This document shows, one piece after another, positions 30,400 to 42,208 of a stretch of 64,000 nucleotides of DNA; the first letter of the stretch is position 1; every line of letters starts with the position of its first letter. The stretch comes from Pomphorhynchus laevis (taxonomy: Eukaryota; Acanthocephala; Palaeacanthocephala; Echinorhynchida; Pomphorhynchidae): assembly GCA_012934845.2 (NCBI GenBank), contig WNNJ02002565.1, positions 1 to 64,000 of the forward strand. Direction: 5' to 3'. Below the pieces are notes generated by a model. It was not told where the DNA came from and searched no databases. It saw nothing but the letters and a program-made list of their open reading frames with translations. Position numbers and translations under genes: made by a program.

Positions 30400-31370
30400 T
30401 AGAGCATTTATACTTTTCGAAGCACATATCCAGATACACATGATAAATGGTTTGAAGTAACTAACAGGGCCTACCAAGTAGATACCTCTGATAGACTATT
30501 AAAATTATGGGCAGACAGACTTGATAATTTATGTTTTATGACAGCAACACAACAATTGCAATCAGTATATAAAGGATTAAGCATACAAAGAAAAAGTAAA
30601 GCTAGAGATAAGGAAAATACGTCTCAAGTAGATGATATGGCTGGTGATGTGGAAGCACAATTACAATCTGCTTTATGCAAAGAAACGGTTGACTTAAAAT
30701 CAATATTCAAATTTAAGGGCTTTCATATGTATGAATGTCGTAACCACAAGTGTTTTAAAATCAGATTGAAGTACTCAGTTTTACGGAAAAAGAAAGATTA
30801 TAAACCACTGAATATGCTATTTCCATGGGATGAGATTGAAGACAAGAAAAATACTAATTTAGACTTAAGGTCAATAATATACTTTGCGATAAAGAGAAAT
30901 GAAAGAAATGTGGTAAACGAGGTTCTTGAATTGGTAGCTGTAGGAACTTGTAATTCGATAGTTACTAGTTTGATGATAAGTGGCTTAGGAAATAAGCAAC
31001 AGGGACAGAGTTAAAAATGTAATGATAAAAGATAAAAGCTGCTGTTTGAATGAAGATTCATATAGTTCTTATTTTAAAGGTATCACAATTGCAGTGCGCA
31101 GTACGCTTAAATAGATTGATGGATCTAAATTAGAGGCTGAAGAAGTGAACAGTTTGGCATAATATGAATTAAGTAAAGGCAGAGCATACAACATCACTGA
31201 TTGGGATGAGGAGAAAGAGAAGAGATTAGGTCCTGTATTATCTCTATAAAACCCATGGAACAAGAAGTGATTTACAAGTGGAAATGGACAGACAAGTGAA
31301 GAAGCTTATAGATATCTCAGTTAAATGGGAGAGTTGGAAGGACTTCATAGACGCTAGACAATGGTGCTAC
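30400..31370 (+). pseudogene. Probable viral polymerase N-terminal fragment
   Basis: Fossil. Follows the capsid-like frame on the same strand. The clearest open part is 30538-31014. Near the end a Trp-rich block resembles the stretch that precedes the catalytic motifs in toti-like RNA polymerases. The catalytic palm itself is not present. Broken, with a few breaks, and cut short at its 3' side where the R2 5' segment begins. Confidence 0.35.
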
Positions 31371-31475
31371 CGAGCGCGTCCCCAGGTTGCGGATAGGGGA
31401 AATTCCTGTAGATATACAGGAAAGCTGCGATATAAGCAAACTTCGGTTTGGCGAATATGCAGTCGCGGACAATCA
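31371..31475 (+). ncRNA. Structured RNA segment at 5' end of E1
   Basis: Dense inverted repeats: TCCCC/GGGGA (31379-31383 and 31396-31400); TTCCTGTA/TACAGGAA around GATA (31403-31422); and a stem CTGC...GCAG (31425-31462) holding CAAAC-TTCG-GTTTG, a UUCG tetraloop hairpin. GTCC at 31378 can also pair with GGAC at 31467. R2 elements commonly carry a self-cleaving HDV-like ribozyme at this position, but I could not fit the double-pseudoknot pattern, so the identity is open. Confidence 0.5.
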
Positions 31476-31593
31476 GATACGATGTCACCGGGCATCTCTT
31501 CGCACTTGGTTGTGCACCGGCTAGGCCCACCGCTTATAACTGTGGTTGGTTCAACTTGAGAAGTTGTGCCTTAGACATTATTCTCACATAATC

Positions 31594-32139
31594 ATGAATT
31601 CCGCTAATGAAACCCACACAGCTTGTTTCACTGACCATTCTGGCTAGTATGGTAGGGATAACAGAAAGGTCCATGGTCGCGCTGGACCGGTGGAATTGCA
31701 ATCTGATGACGCACCTGAGGCAACGTCAGCGGAACCCTCGAGTGCTGAAATGGCCAAAATTCACCGTTTGCCTGGCAGAGGCTATCGTATATTTATGTGC
31801 GATAGTGTTGATCCATCAACTTTGAATAGACCCAACGTTCAAAATCTACATCGATTATCAATCATTGACAGCTCATTACAAGTTGCATCAAACATTATAA
31901 TATATTATCCAAACAATCCTCTAACTTCATGTCGCCAGTGCTCCCTAGTTTTTGCCAGCAAGGGAAGATACAAAGAGCTCAAAGAACACTTGGAGAAACT
32001 TCACAAGGTGCAAGACATTCGATTCCAGTGCCATATTTGCGGCTACATCAGCGCAACGCCTAGTGGTGTATCAATACACTATCGCGTCTGTCAGAAGAAA
32101 CACGCGGAGTTGACTAGCAGTCACATGTCAGTCAAATAG
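31594..32139 (+). pseudogene. E1 N-terminus, zinc fingers 1-2
   Basis: ATG at 31594 opens the frame; TAG at 31645-31647 breaks it, then it is open to 32139. Finger 1 is CCHH (CRQC at 31930-31941, ...KEHLEKLHK). Finger 2 is CCHC (CHIC at 32029-32040, ...HYRVC to 32091). Such paired fingers bind 28S DNA near the target in characterised R2 proteins. A frameshift at about 32130 moves the coding to the frame with SQIDTGNND. Confidence 0.78.
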
Positions 32140-32276
32140 ATACCGGTAACAATGATTCTCATCACGCAACGCTATCTGATGACGTCGCCATTACAACTAC
32201 CGATCAATCCAATCAGGCTGATGAACATGTCACCTTGACATTAGCAATCCCTCGTACAGACTCTCATACTCAAAAA

Positions 32277-33179
32277 TGTCCAGCATGATGTTATAGTGTT
32301 CAGTCTAAAGCCTGCTACAAGATACTACAACAGCATTTCGCTATTCACCACCCTACTTGCAGTCTGGACTTTGTATGCTCATTCTGTGATGTATTCAAAA
32401 TTAGAAGTCACCTCTCTGTGAGAGCTCACGCCGCTAGGTGTAAGCTACGAAGCACAGCTGCAAGCAATACACCGGATGGACCAATTGTGCCTAGATCCGT
32501 CGTCGAAACAAGCAATGCTAACACACCATCATATTATTCAGGTTCTTTTGAAAACAATCTAGAGGATAACATTACAGATAATCTGCCTTCTGAACGAGAC
32601 TTTCATCCCAAAACTTTGAATTCATGCAACCACATCGACAAGGACTATCATGTCACGGTCCAACAGGAACAAGTGGTGGGTGTCGTTGAGATGGATATTT
32701 CTCGAAGCGAAGGGTCATCAGGTTACGTAAAAGAACGACATGCATCAACAGTCGACGTCGAAAATTTGGGAATTCCTCCATATGAAGATCTAATCATTGA
32801 AGTCACAAGGGAACAACATAGTGAAAGTCAGCCAACATCTGCTATGGATTCAGCATGTAATATGCATTGTATGCGGCCTTTAGGCGGCGGAACTTCTAAC
32901 GTTACCATTGCCAATATTACAGATCATTTGAACAATCTATACCAAAGCACAGATAATCATCCCCGCTTCCAAAGATTGCTCGCTAACATGCTAATGGAAG
33001 TAGCAAACGCAACAGATGGCGATATGATACTGCTTCTTGTACGGTTGGTGACTATATACACAATCTATCTTACCGGAGTAGATAATTACCGCAGGCCAAT
33101 GGATAAAGAGCGTCTGCAGAGTCTTGGGTTAAACGCTATAGAACTACGCGCCAGCGAATTGACCACCGTACTGGCGTAA
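32277..33179 (+). pseudogene. E1 zinc fingers 3-4 and linker
   Basis: Finger 3 starts TGT CCA GCA TGA: the second zinc-binding Cys codon has become a stop (32286-32288); E10 and Enew have CPPC and CPAC here. The rest of finger 3 (LQQHFAIHH) and finger 4 (CSFC...HAARC, 32376-32441) follow in an open frame to 33179. Twin of 3-836. Confidence 0.78.
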
Positions 33180-33212
33180 AGCTTTTGCGTTTACAAAAAT
33201 CCAACAAGACAT

Positions 33213-34172
33213 ATGGAAATCGCACGAAAGATAACAGCAGAATTTCAAGGGAATCCGACGAGATGGAAGAAATATATAGCTGAGTCGGATGAGCTAACAT
33301 TCACATACGAAGAAGCACTGGACAAATTCAAAACGTTGCAATTTCCATGCGACATTCTAACGATTAATTTAGCTGCACAGGCATATGAACGCATATTCCG
33401 ATTAATTACAAGACGGAGTGAAACTGATATGATCTTTCAACCTAGATACGCAAGAAGAAATGCGGTAGGTGTTCATTACTTAGCAATGAACTGCAAAGGA
33501 CTAATAATTCCTTGTGTTCCCTCATCAGGCCTCTACAAAAAAGACCACAGTGACTTACTCCGAAGAAGAAACCGGGCACTGTACTTCAATAACACAAGCA
33601 AACTGGCGAAGGAAATACTGAACAATGAAATACAGATAAAATGTCCTCTCGAACCGAATGAAGTTGAAACACACTACAAAGACTTGCTATCCAACGAAGA
33701 CGATGTTGTTGAGGGAGAGATCAATAAGAACATTGGAAATTCCTGTAGTACACAAAGAAATCATAATAAGAACAATTACACTTTTCCGGAGTTGGAAATA
33801 TCAGAGATCAAAGAAGCATTGAAAAACATGTCCAAATCAACAGCTGCTGGACATGATAGAGTCGGCGTTAACCAAATCCGTAGATATGATCAATCAACAA
33901 AAATCCTTACTTTTATCTGTAATGTGGCACTTCGACTCGGCTACTCGCCGAACAGTTGGCGGCAACACCGCTCAATTCTATTACCTAAAATAAATAAGAT
34001 AAAACGAGATAACGGTGTCGACCTGGACGCTCTTAAATACATCTCTTCTTATCGTCCAATTACTGTCTCGAGCATCTTGAGCCGTATATTTCATAAGGTA
34101 TTCTTATCACGCATCCGTGACCACATTCAGATTCCAGTAAATCAATTTGCCTTAGTAAATATGCAACACTAA
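33213..34172 (+). pseudogene. E1 pre-RT and RT motifs 0-2, copy B
   Basis: Translates identically to 870-1829: the RNRALYFNNTSKL block, then motif 0, SILLPK and YRPITVSS. Breaks are in the same places as copy A, so they predate the duplication. Confidence 0.83.
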
Positions 34173-34210
34173 CATGCATAAAAAGTTTACGTCTCATAAA
34201 AAATTACGCT

Positions 34211-34873
34211 TTGAAGCGTAAGCAACGTATGCATATCGCCTTGATGGGCATAAAAACCGCCTTCGACACAATCTCCCATAAGACAATATCGGAAAGGTTG
34301 CTAGAATTAGCCTGTCCGCTTTATCTCCATGATTACATCATGGGAAGCTACGACAATATTTCTACGAAATTTAATTTACAAAGCGGCGAAACGGGCCAAA
34401 TTCAAATAAACCGATGGGTCAAACAAGGAGACCCATTATCTTCGTTTATTTTTTCCATATGTCTAAATAAGGTATTAGATGAGTTGACGCCAGAACTACA
34501 TGGTTTCTGCAATCATGACGTACGGATAACCCACATTGCATATGCAGACGACTTAGGATTGTTTGCAAATACACAGGCAAAGCTGCAAAAATCGATAGAT
34601 AAGTTAATTCAAGTTCTATCTCCGATGGGCCTAAAATTTAGTTCAAATAAATGCAAAAACATATCTCAGGAGTTCATTCAAGGTAAGGTGATCTACAGCT
34701 TAGAACGAACAATTAGAATAGAGGAAAGTGCTATTGAAGCAATCGATCCTTCAAAGGATGTACAGTATTTGGGGCTTAATCCGTTTACTAAATTAAAGGC
34801 GGAAGACGTGAATGCCGGAATTTCCAGTGCAATGCTGGTTTTACGTTCTTCAAACTGTCACCATCACAGATAG
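34211..34873 (+). pseudogene. E1 RT palm, copy B
   Basis: Identical translation to 1868-2530. Carries the same Gly in motif A (LMGIKTAFD) and intact YADD. Confidence 0.83.
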
Positions 34874-34992
34874 CTCACCTTGCCAATGATTACTATTTAC
34901 CAAGAATTCTATATAACTGCAATGCAAGCAGCCTGTCGGCAACTAACCTCAAATCAATAGATGCACATTGGCGATGAGAAATTAAAAGGACT

Positions 34993-35235
34993 ATGCGCAT
35001 ACCGCGATATACGAATAATGGATTTCTCCACCTACCTACGAGTATGTCCGGACTAGGAATAAGGTCTATTGCCTACGAAGTAGCTGCTGCCCGATTAAGG
35101 GTGTACAACGAACTGAAGAATTCCTTCCAACCATTTATAAATGAGTCTATTGAAAGCGAAGTTAAATCAGTGAAAAAACTCATCAACACAAATTATGATG
35201 AAGGAAAATCAGCAGAACTTTATTACTATGACTAA
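34993..35235 (+). pseudogene. E1 thumb fragment, copy B
   Basis: Identical translation to 2650-2892 (NNGFLHLPTSMSGLGIRS). Confidence 0.78.
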
Positions 35236-35337
35236 TTAATAACGGATTGGAGGAGACACGCAACCCAATCTAACGGGATTGATATTATGACAAAGAAAGA
35301 TCTATCTCCCCCTACGTCACTGATAAGCTTCCGATAA

Positions 35338-36041
35338 GTGCAACAACCACATCACAAATTAGTAAAGCAAATACTTCTTAGGCTTGGGATCCTACCAACT
35401 AGAAATGTCTTACAACGTATAGAAAGCGGAAGGGATAAAATGTGCGGACACTGCAAAGACAATATTGAAACAAATCTTCACGCCTTAAATGCATGCGAAT
35501 ATTCCACAAGAGCGATGATAAAAAGGCATAACAAAGTACGAGATCGCCTCATGTATGCCCTTCGTAATCATACCAACAAAAATACGTCGAAGTCTGTGAA
35601 CCAAGAATTATGACTGAACAATTTACGTACCTACAACCCGGCATGGTTTTAATCAACCAACCAGAAAGCCGTCTATATATAGTTGACTTTGCAGTAGCTT
35701 AAGAAAAGGATTCCTACTCATTAAACTCAGATGCTTCCGCAAAAGAAACAAAATACGAGTGCCTGAGATTGCCTTGCTCGAAGAAATATAGTATACCTCC
35801 TGATAAAATAAGCATCCTACTATAGTTGAAGGTACGCGTGGAAGTGCGTCTACCTCGCTTGAAAGAAACTTAAGCTTATTAGGAGTATCAAAATACTTCG
35901 CTAACGAATTAAAGAAAAGCAGCGCTGAGCAATCGATATGCGTATTTCACGCCTTTACCGGGAAGTCGTTTAGTTCGAGACCGGACTTCGGAAAGAGGAA
36001 AAGAGTGCAGTTTGCATTAGATGAATATCCAAAGCACTAAA
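35338..36041 (+). pseudogene. E1 knuckle and endonuclease, copy B
   Basis: 35338-35613 has the CCHC knuckle. The RLE follows with the same PG in place of PD. Relative to copy A one base is missing in the run CCTACTA(A)TAG near 35820, so the C-terminal frame open in copy A (3426-3698) is broken here. Confidence 0.78.
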
Positions 36042-36279
36042 TTTCTTTCTGTTGTGTTCTAACTAACTGTTTTTTTGTGTGCTTAGACAACAACGATATC
36101 AATCTCCACACGATTATTCAGATCAAACGAAAAAACGTGTCCACAATAGAACAATGATAACACAAACAACGATTAGAAGAAGCACTTGTCGACGAGCTGA
36201 ACAATTATTTTCTCTTTTTTCGCACTTTATCAACCTGTAACTTTTTTGTTGAATAAATTCTTTCTAGCCAAATGCCTCG

Positions 36280-36528
36280 AGCATGATATGCAGGGCAGAG
36301 GTAACCAATTAGTTCAAATTTGATATGTTTTAGGTTAGTAGAAAATTATACTTAACAACGAACGACTGCAAAGACCTAAAACAGATCGATTGAATCAAAT
36401 ATAAAATAATAGACTTCGAAAAGAAGATTTGTCTACTGTAAAACTTTCATTTTTTTAATTGTAAAACTTTTCGATCGCTACTGACTTGCATGTAAACAAA
36501 CTTGTTTTGTATTCAAATAAATCTTTTC
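36280..36528 (+). mobile_element. R2 3' UTR fragment, copy B
   Basis: Twin of 3937-4185, preceded by the 15-base 28S scrap 36265-36279. Ends AAATAAATCTTTTC at the R2 site. Confidence 0.75.
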
Positions 36529-36569
<41 letters not shown>

Positions 36570-37105
36570 AGATCAATGAGATTCCCATTGTCCTTGTCTG
36601 CAGCCCAGCAAAACCACAGCCAAGGGAATGGGCTTAGAATCAGACGGCGGAAAAGAAGATCCCGTTGAGCTTGACTTTAGTCAGTCTTTGTGAAGAATCA
36701 TGAGAGATGTAGGATACGTGGGACCTAATGAATAATACGAGCAATAAAATTTTTCTACTAAACTAGTTTCAGAATTTTAATTTTCTATCCTGAACTGCCT
36801 GGATTCAGGATACTGGACAAGAAGAATCTAACTGTTTTATTAAAACAGAGCATTGTGATAGTCGTCACCGGTGTTGACGCAATGTGATTTCTGCTCAGTG
36901 CTTAGAAGGTTAAGGTAGCGAAATTTAAACAAGAGCGGGTAAACGGCGGAAGTAACTGACTTTCTCGAAAGTCATAAACAGAGCATGACGATAGCCATCG
37001 CTGGTGTTGACGCAATGTGATTTCTGCCCAATGCTCAGAAGGTTAACGTGGCGAAATCTAAACAAGCGCGGGTAAACGGCGGAAGTAACTATGACTTTCT
37101 TTGGA
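36529..37105 (+). rRNA. Permuted 28S block, copy B
   Basis: Twin of 4186-4762: downstream part, linker, then two upstream segments with foldbacks at 36957-36974 and 37088-37118. Not a functional rRNA gene. Confidence 0.88.
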
Positions 37106-37448
37106 GGAAAGTCATAGTCAACAATCCTTAGCAATCTTAAAATCAAGTTTTCTTTGCCAAATTAAAGCAGTCATTCTCGCTCTTGCGCTCAATTTGTAGC
37201 GCTTGTTTTACTTTACGTGTTGGTAAATTTTCAAGGGCAGTCATCTCGATTCGGTAGTGATATTCGGACTTTTTTCCTCTTTTTTGCGTAAATTTATTCA
37301 ACTTCTATTTTTTGTAGTTTTTTTGCACCAAGGCGGCATCATTAATGCAACATCAATAGATTTTCAAGGCGGCAAAGTTGTAATGCGTAGAATTTGCAAA
37401 CAGAATGCTTAATAATGTTATTGTGCGAAAATTGCTACAAAATTGATA

Positions 37449-38117
37449 ATGTCTTTTTCGGCCGCTTCCGAGGAAACCTCCATTGAAAAAGACCATTCAA
37501 CCGAAACCGAACATCATTTAGGCTTGGTTTCTCTTAAAAATGCTACTCTGCCCCAAATAGCTACTGACGCGTGCCCAATGGAAATAATTCCTGGTTCAAG
37601 CAATGGCTGTGTAAACTCCTTAAATTCGGATTATGCCGAAAGAAAAAAATCGTTTTCAATTCCTGATTATATACAAGATGAGTTTTTGGAAATGCAGACG
37701 GATGGAACATATCTGGATACCAATATTGCAAGCGCATTCGAATCGTTTGTAGTGGAAAGAAGCACGTCAAGTGTACTCTTGCCACAAAATTCTTTGCAAG
37801 TTAACTCGGTTCCAGCGGCAACGATGGGCACAGGGCAAGTCGTGGTTGATTTGAGAATAGACCAGAGGTCGAAGCAAACCTTACCGTTATATCATAATAT
37901 GAACTCTGACTCGGTTGTAGAACCGGAGCTCATAAACTGCATTAATGATAACTCGATTCTTTCAAGTTCGCCAGACAGCAGTTTTCAGGAAGCATTTAGC
38001 TACTTGCTAGATCCAGATTACGCTCCGAACGATTCTATCGAAAGTTGGGCTGATCTACCTTCTTGCCCCACTGCATACACGATTATTGTTTCTCGCCGTC
38101 GCAGGCAATTGAGTTGA
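37449..38117 (+). pseudogene. E2 N-terminal region, copy B
   Basis: Twin of 5106-5774; one residue differs (Leu at 37547-37549, Met in copy A). No zinc finger. Confidence 0.58.
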
Positions 38118-38794
38118 TTGAGAACGAGTTATCTAGACAAAGTTTGCACCCGCGCTACTCCAACTTCTTGTCAAAGATGATCATCGTCATTATCGGGTAC
38201 GCTGGGCGTCCTACGCCGGACGAAATAAACAGATTAATGTTCGAAATTATCTCTTATTTGAGGCTCCGGAAAGTTCGATTCTGTCGAAACACATATAACA
38301 GAGCAAAAAAGCTTGGTGTTGTTCCGTTGAGCTTCAGTGAGTCTAACACAAGTTTAATAAGGTCAATTTCGATGTTGATTTATAACAATCCGACTAAGTG
38401 GCCCTCAATTGCCAAAGACTTAGTACATCACATCGAGCAACACCAGGACTACTATACAGTTCTAATCAACACTCGCTCCAACATAGGACTTAACCTTAAC
38501 GATGTTATTAGGCAAATGAAGATGAACATCTTCAGCAGTGCTGATATTGTTCTACAGGCAGCTTCCGAAGTCTATAGATGCTCGTTCAGAGTAGTGGGAA
38601 ACGATAGCCAATACGACCGACTCTTCCATCCCGATGTCTCTAATGTCACAGCACGAAAAGCCTATTACTTGGCGAAAGTGTCTGTAGATCATATTGTCCC
38701 CTGCGTCGCAATTAAGGGTTGTTCTAAAAAGAGTCAAGCTAATCTAGAGAGAAAGAGGAATAGAGGACTTTATTTCTCCAATACAAAAAACTAG
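38063..38794 (+). pseudogene. E2 pre-RT region, copy B
   Basis: Identical translation to 5720-6451, with the RKRNRGLYFSNTKN block at the end. Confidence 0.73.
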
Positions 38795-38805
38795 TCAAAG
38801 AAATT

Positions 38806-39352
38806 ATGGACGAAAAGCACAAAATCGAATGCCCAATATCTATTCAAATAGTAAAAAATCATTATCGGTCAACATTTAGCTACCGCGATGCACCGGCAAA
38901 CACAATCAATAGCGATGCTCGCATAACATTTAAAAACTTCGAGCAGGTGGCCGAGATCATTTATCCCGACGAGGTTTTGGAAACAGTAAAGAGCACTACC
39001 TCGGATACTAGTCCAGGAGTCGACGGAATTTCATTAAGGGATCTAAAGAGATTTGATCCAAGGGGATACATTATGTTTATTTTGTTCAACTTTTGCCTAT
39101 CAGCACGTTACATGCCCAATGCATGGCGCTGCCATTAGAAGCATTTTGATCCCAAAGGCAGGTAAAATTAAATCCGGTGACTGTGAAGTAGGAAAAAAAT
39201 CTTTAAATTTAAATAATTGGCGACCTATAACTGTTTCCTCAATTATCGCAAGAACCCTCAACAAACTAATTCTGAAGAGGTTTTCAAAAAACTTTGTCTT
39301 TCGATCGGAACAAGCAGCATTCGCAACGAACGGTTGTGCTAAGAATATTTAA
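38806..39352 (+). pseudogene. E2 RT motifs 0-2, copy B
   Basis: Two frames, 38806-39138 (TSPGVDGI) and about 39128-39352 (SILIPKAGK, NNWRPITVSS), split by the same frameshift as in copy A. Confidence 0.77.
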
Positions 39353-39639
39353 TTGGTACAGCTGTTCCGAAAATATTACAGAAATTCGAATACTCATTGC
39401 CTAGCGTTTCTGGGCGTGAAGTCGGCATTTGACACTTTAAAACATAACGCACTTTTTCGAGCCCTTGCCAATGCTGGATGCCCTGACTTTCTGTTGATTA
39501 TATAAAAAGTTCTTACAATAATTGTCAGACTAAATTTACACTTAAAACGGGCGAAACTTCGGCAATCCAATTAGAACAAGGCGTCAAACAGGGGGATCCC
39601 CTATCCACCTTTCTGTTTTCACTGGCTCTAGATGACGCT

Positions 39640-40731
39640 TTGGCTGACCTATCACATTCCAGCCAAGGCTACGAAGACGACAACATCAGAATTACTCACG
39701 TGGCTTTTGCTGACGATATCGTGCTATTTGCAAATGATGGGATGAAGATGCAGTGCGCCATTGATGAACTGAGCGGCAAACTAGAGGACTTTGGCCTTAA
39801 ATTCCGTCCTCAAAAGTGTAACTCTTTGATGTTTTCATTCCGCTGCCACACTTGGAAGGAAAGTCTTTCGCCGTTCTTTAAGATAAGAAAGTATGACATA
39901 CCTTGTAACTTTAAGGGATACGGAATCAAATACTTAGGTGTATTTCCCTTTGGCGGGGACACAGAAAGCGAATTTGTTGGGGAAATGAATAAATTTTTCT
40001 TGCGTTTGGAGTCATCTAGACTTTCGCCTACCCAAAAAGTTCACCTTATAAATGACTACCTACTACCGAGGTTAACCTATAGGTTAGGTAATAGCACGCT
40101 AGGCGTCACATCTATCGAAAGACTAAATCAGCTTTTTCGGACGAGGTGTAAGAAAATACTTAAGATACCGCATTACATCAATAATGGTTTTGTACATCTT
40201 CTACCTAGTCATGGCGGAATAGGTATTCGCTCCTTGGTGTTTGAAGCTTTAAATCCTTGTTTGAGAGCGTGTGCTTGGATCAACGACGTTTTCCCAATGC
40301 TTATTTCTATGACAAACCACGAGTGTTTGATAGCCATGTGGAAGAAGCACCTTAGGCTCAACTTTGATTTGGAGTTAAAGGACGAATGGGCCAAAGATCT
40401 GACACAGGCTCTCGGCTTCGAGAACTTTAAGAAACATACCGTGATTAACGATCTTTGCAAATTTCGATACCTCACAAAACCGCACAGAGTTTTCGTTGAT
40501 CACGTGAAAATGCGTGTAGGCTTATTACCAAGCCGGTCAGTTTTTCATAGAATAGACAAGGAGCGAGACAAAACGTGCAGACATTGCGGAGCACAAAGCG
40601 AGACGAACTGTCACGCCATTAACGAATGTACTTACTCTACAAATGCGATGGTAAAACGTTACAACGCAGTACAAAGCATGTTCATTTACGCCCTGCGCAT
40701 GCGCAACGAGGGACGCAGCGTTATTTATTAA
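39640..40731 (+). pseudogene. E2 motif C, thumb and knuckle, copy B
   Basis: 363-residue frame identical to 7297-8388: FADD, thumb, CRHC...H....C. The RLE remnant follows at 40739-41096 with the PD...D pattern split by a frame change. Confidence 0.84.
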
Positions 40732-41192
40732 AAAAAACCGTATTCGAGCGGACAGTGGAGAGTACTTTGAACCAGACGTTATTGTAGTGAATCAAGCTCA
40801 AAAAGGCGGCAATCATTGATATCGCCGTAGCCTATGAAACATGCTTGAATAAACTAAACCTGGTACAGTCAGGCAAAGAAAACAAATATAAGACTATAAT
40901 AACCGCGGTAGCAAGGGAGCACAATATAAGTGTAGGGGCGTAGAAGTCATAGCTATTGTCGTTGGGTCCAGAGGCACATATAATAGCAGCCTCTTAAAAA
41001 AGCTTGCCAAATTCGGGCTAGGTCGTAATACAGCTTACAACTTAGCGCTAACAGCGGTTGAACAATCAATGAGAGTTTTTAACAACTTCACTTAGCGAAA
41101 CTACTTTTTCAGCAGGCGGGTGAGATCATGTTATAACAAAAATGCAATGCATAGCTGTTACTAAATTTGAGAGTAAATAAATCCTAGCCAAC

Positions 41193-41512
41193 TAAACTCT
41201 TATGTTCTTTTTGCTCCGCCGTGCTTGTAAATAATAAATGAAAATTTAAGCATTTAGCAGCACGTTGTGTAAAATTTTAAAACTTGCTCTTCTTAATTTA
41301 GGTCAGTATCGTCTGCGGCCGGTTCAATTAGAAGAGCAGCGACACAATCTCATCAGCGGTTGTAAAGATTACAAGCTCTACGGCAGTAAACAGAACGGTT
41401 TGCTAAAAAAACTTTTAAAATTGTGCGAACTATTCAGTGTAGAAACTGCACACTGTTAAGAATCTTATTAACTAATACCCTATTTAGTGTTTCAAGTATA
41501 AAAAAGTTTTTT
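41193..41512 (+). mobile_element. E3 short insert, copy B
   Basis: Twin of 8850-9169, ending in a T run at the R2 site. Body unrecognised. Confidence 0.5.
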
Positions 41513-41528
41513 TAGCCAAATGCCTTGC

Positions 41529-41560
<32 letters not shown>

Positions 41561-41590
41561 TGAGATTCGCACTGTCCTTGTCTGCAGCCC

Positions 41591-41623
<33 letters not shown>

Positions 41624-41633
41624 TCAGACGGCG
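41513..41633 (+). rRNA. 28S downstream fragment, copy B
   Basis: Twin of 9170-9290, broken off at GACGGCG where E4 starts. Confidence 0.87.
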
Positions 41634-42208
41634 TAAGACACGCCCAACCGATTGTCGAAGTTGCCAGAATTAGTGTAATACTAATCTACATGCCATCAAT
41701 GGATGCACCTATGTCACTGAGGCCATGATATCCTGGCATAATAGGGTAAGAGACAGATTCCTCTTTGCATTTAAATCCTACAACCACACAAATTTCAAAT
41801 GTCATCTCGAACCTCGTATTCGCACTGAGCATAGCCTCTATCTTCAACCTGACGCTATTTTAATCAACAACACTAAGCGCCGGTTATACATAGTTGATTT
41901 TGCCATTGCTTATGAAACAAACTGCGACTCTGTAAAGAGATCTTTCGAATACAAGGTAAAGAAATATCAGGATCTAATCGGACCTTGCGAGCTCAAATAT
42001 TATGTTCCCATTGAATCCATATCCGTATTACTATTAATCTGCGGAAGCCGTGGTGCCATACCCAAATCCCTACCAGCTGAATTACGTGAGCTAAATATGC
42101 ATAAACACAAAACTGTATATATGGGAATCACCGCTGCCGAACAGTCAATCTCAGTTTTCAACTGTTTTACCGAATCGCGATATGGTTGGAGACCTAGCAC
42201 TCAACGCA
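41634..42208 (+). mobile_element. R2 fragment E4, copy B
   Basis: Twin of 9291-9865. The endonuclease frame 41725-42213 (162 residues, PD...VDFAIAYE...KKY) is identical in translation to copy A. Confidence 0.8.

Larger units (their letters stand above)
28913..31370 (+). other. Endogenous RNA-virus fossil, tentatively toti-like
   Basis: About 2.45 kb with no R2 homology, wedged between 28S sequence ending at the R2 site and the structured 5' segment of R2 element E1. Its parts are a capsid-like frame (28971-30305) and then a probable polymerase fragment (about 30400-31370), the capsid-then-polymerase order of totivirus-like double-stranded RNA viruses. The capsid part looks whole; the polymerase part is incomplete and broken in a few places. 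The family call is inference from order, size and a short polymerase-like block, not from a search. No second copy is in the window. A whole capsid frame suggests a fairly recent capture, or retention. Confidence 0.5.
31371..36264 (+). mobile_element. R2 retrotransposon E1, copy B, full length
   Basis: About 4.9 kb and the only E1 copy with its 5' end in the window: structured leader, four zinc fingers (31930-32441), linker, RT, knuckle, RLE, and a 3' end at 36264 against 28S TAGCCAAATGCCTCG. Its body is the near-identical twin of 1-3921, including the motif A and PD lesions. Its 5' end adjoins the viral fossil instead of 28S. Confidence 0.87.
37106..41184 (+). mobile_element. R2 retrotransposon E2, copy B
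   Basis: Twin of 4763-8841 with the same breaks and the same motif A Gly (39413-39415). Differences are minor, for example Leu for Met in the N-terminal piece. Confidence 0.87.

Noticed and set aside
31278-31559. Independent 93-residue protein
   Set aside because: It spans the join between the viral fragment and the structured R2 leader, so its two halves have different origins.
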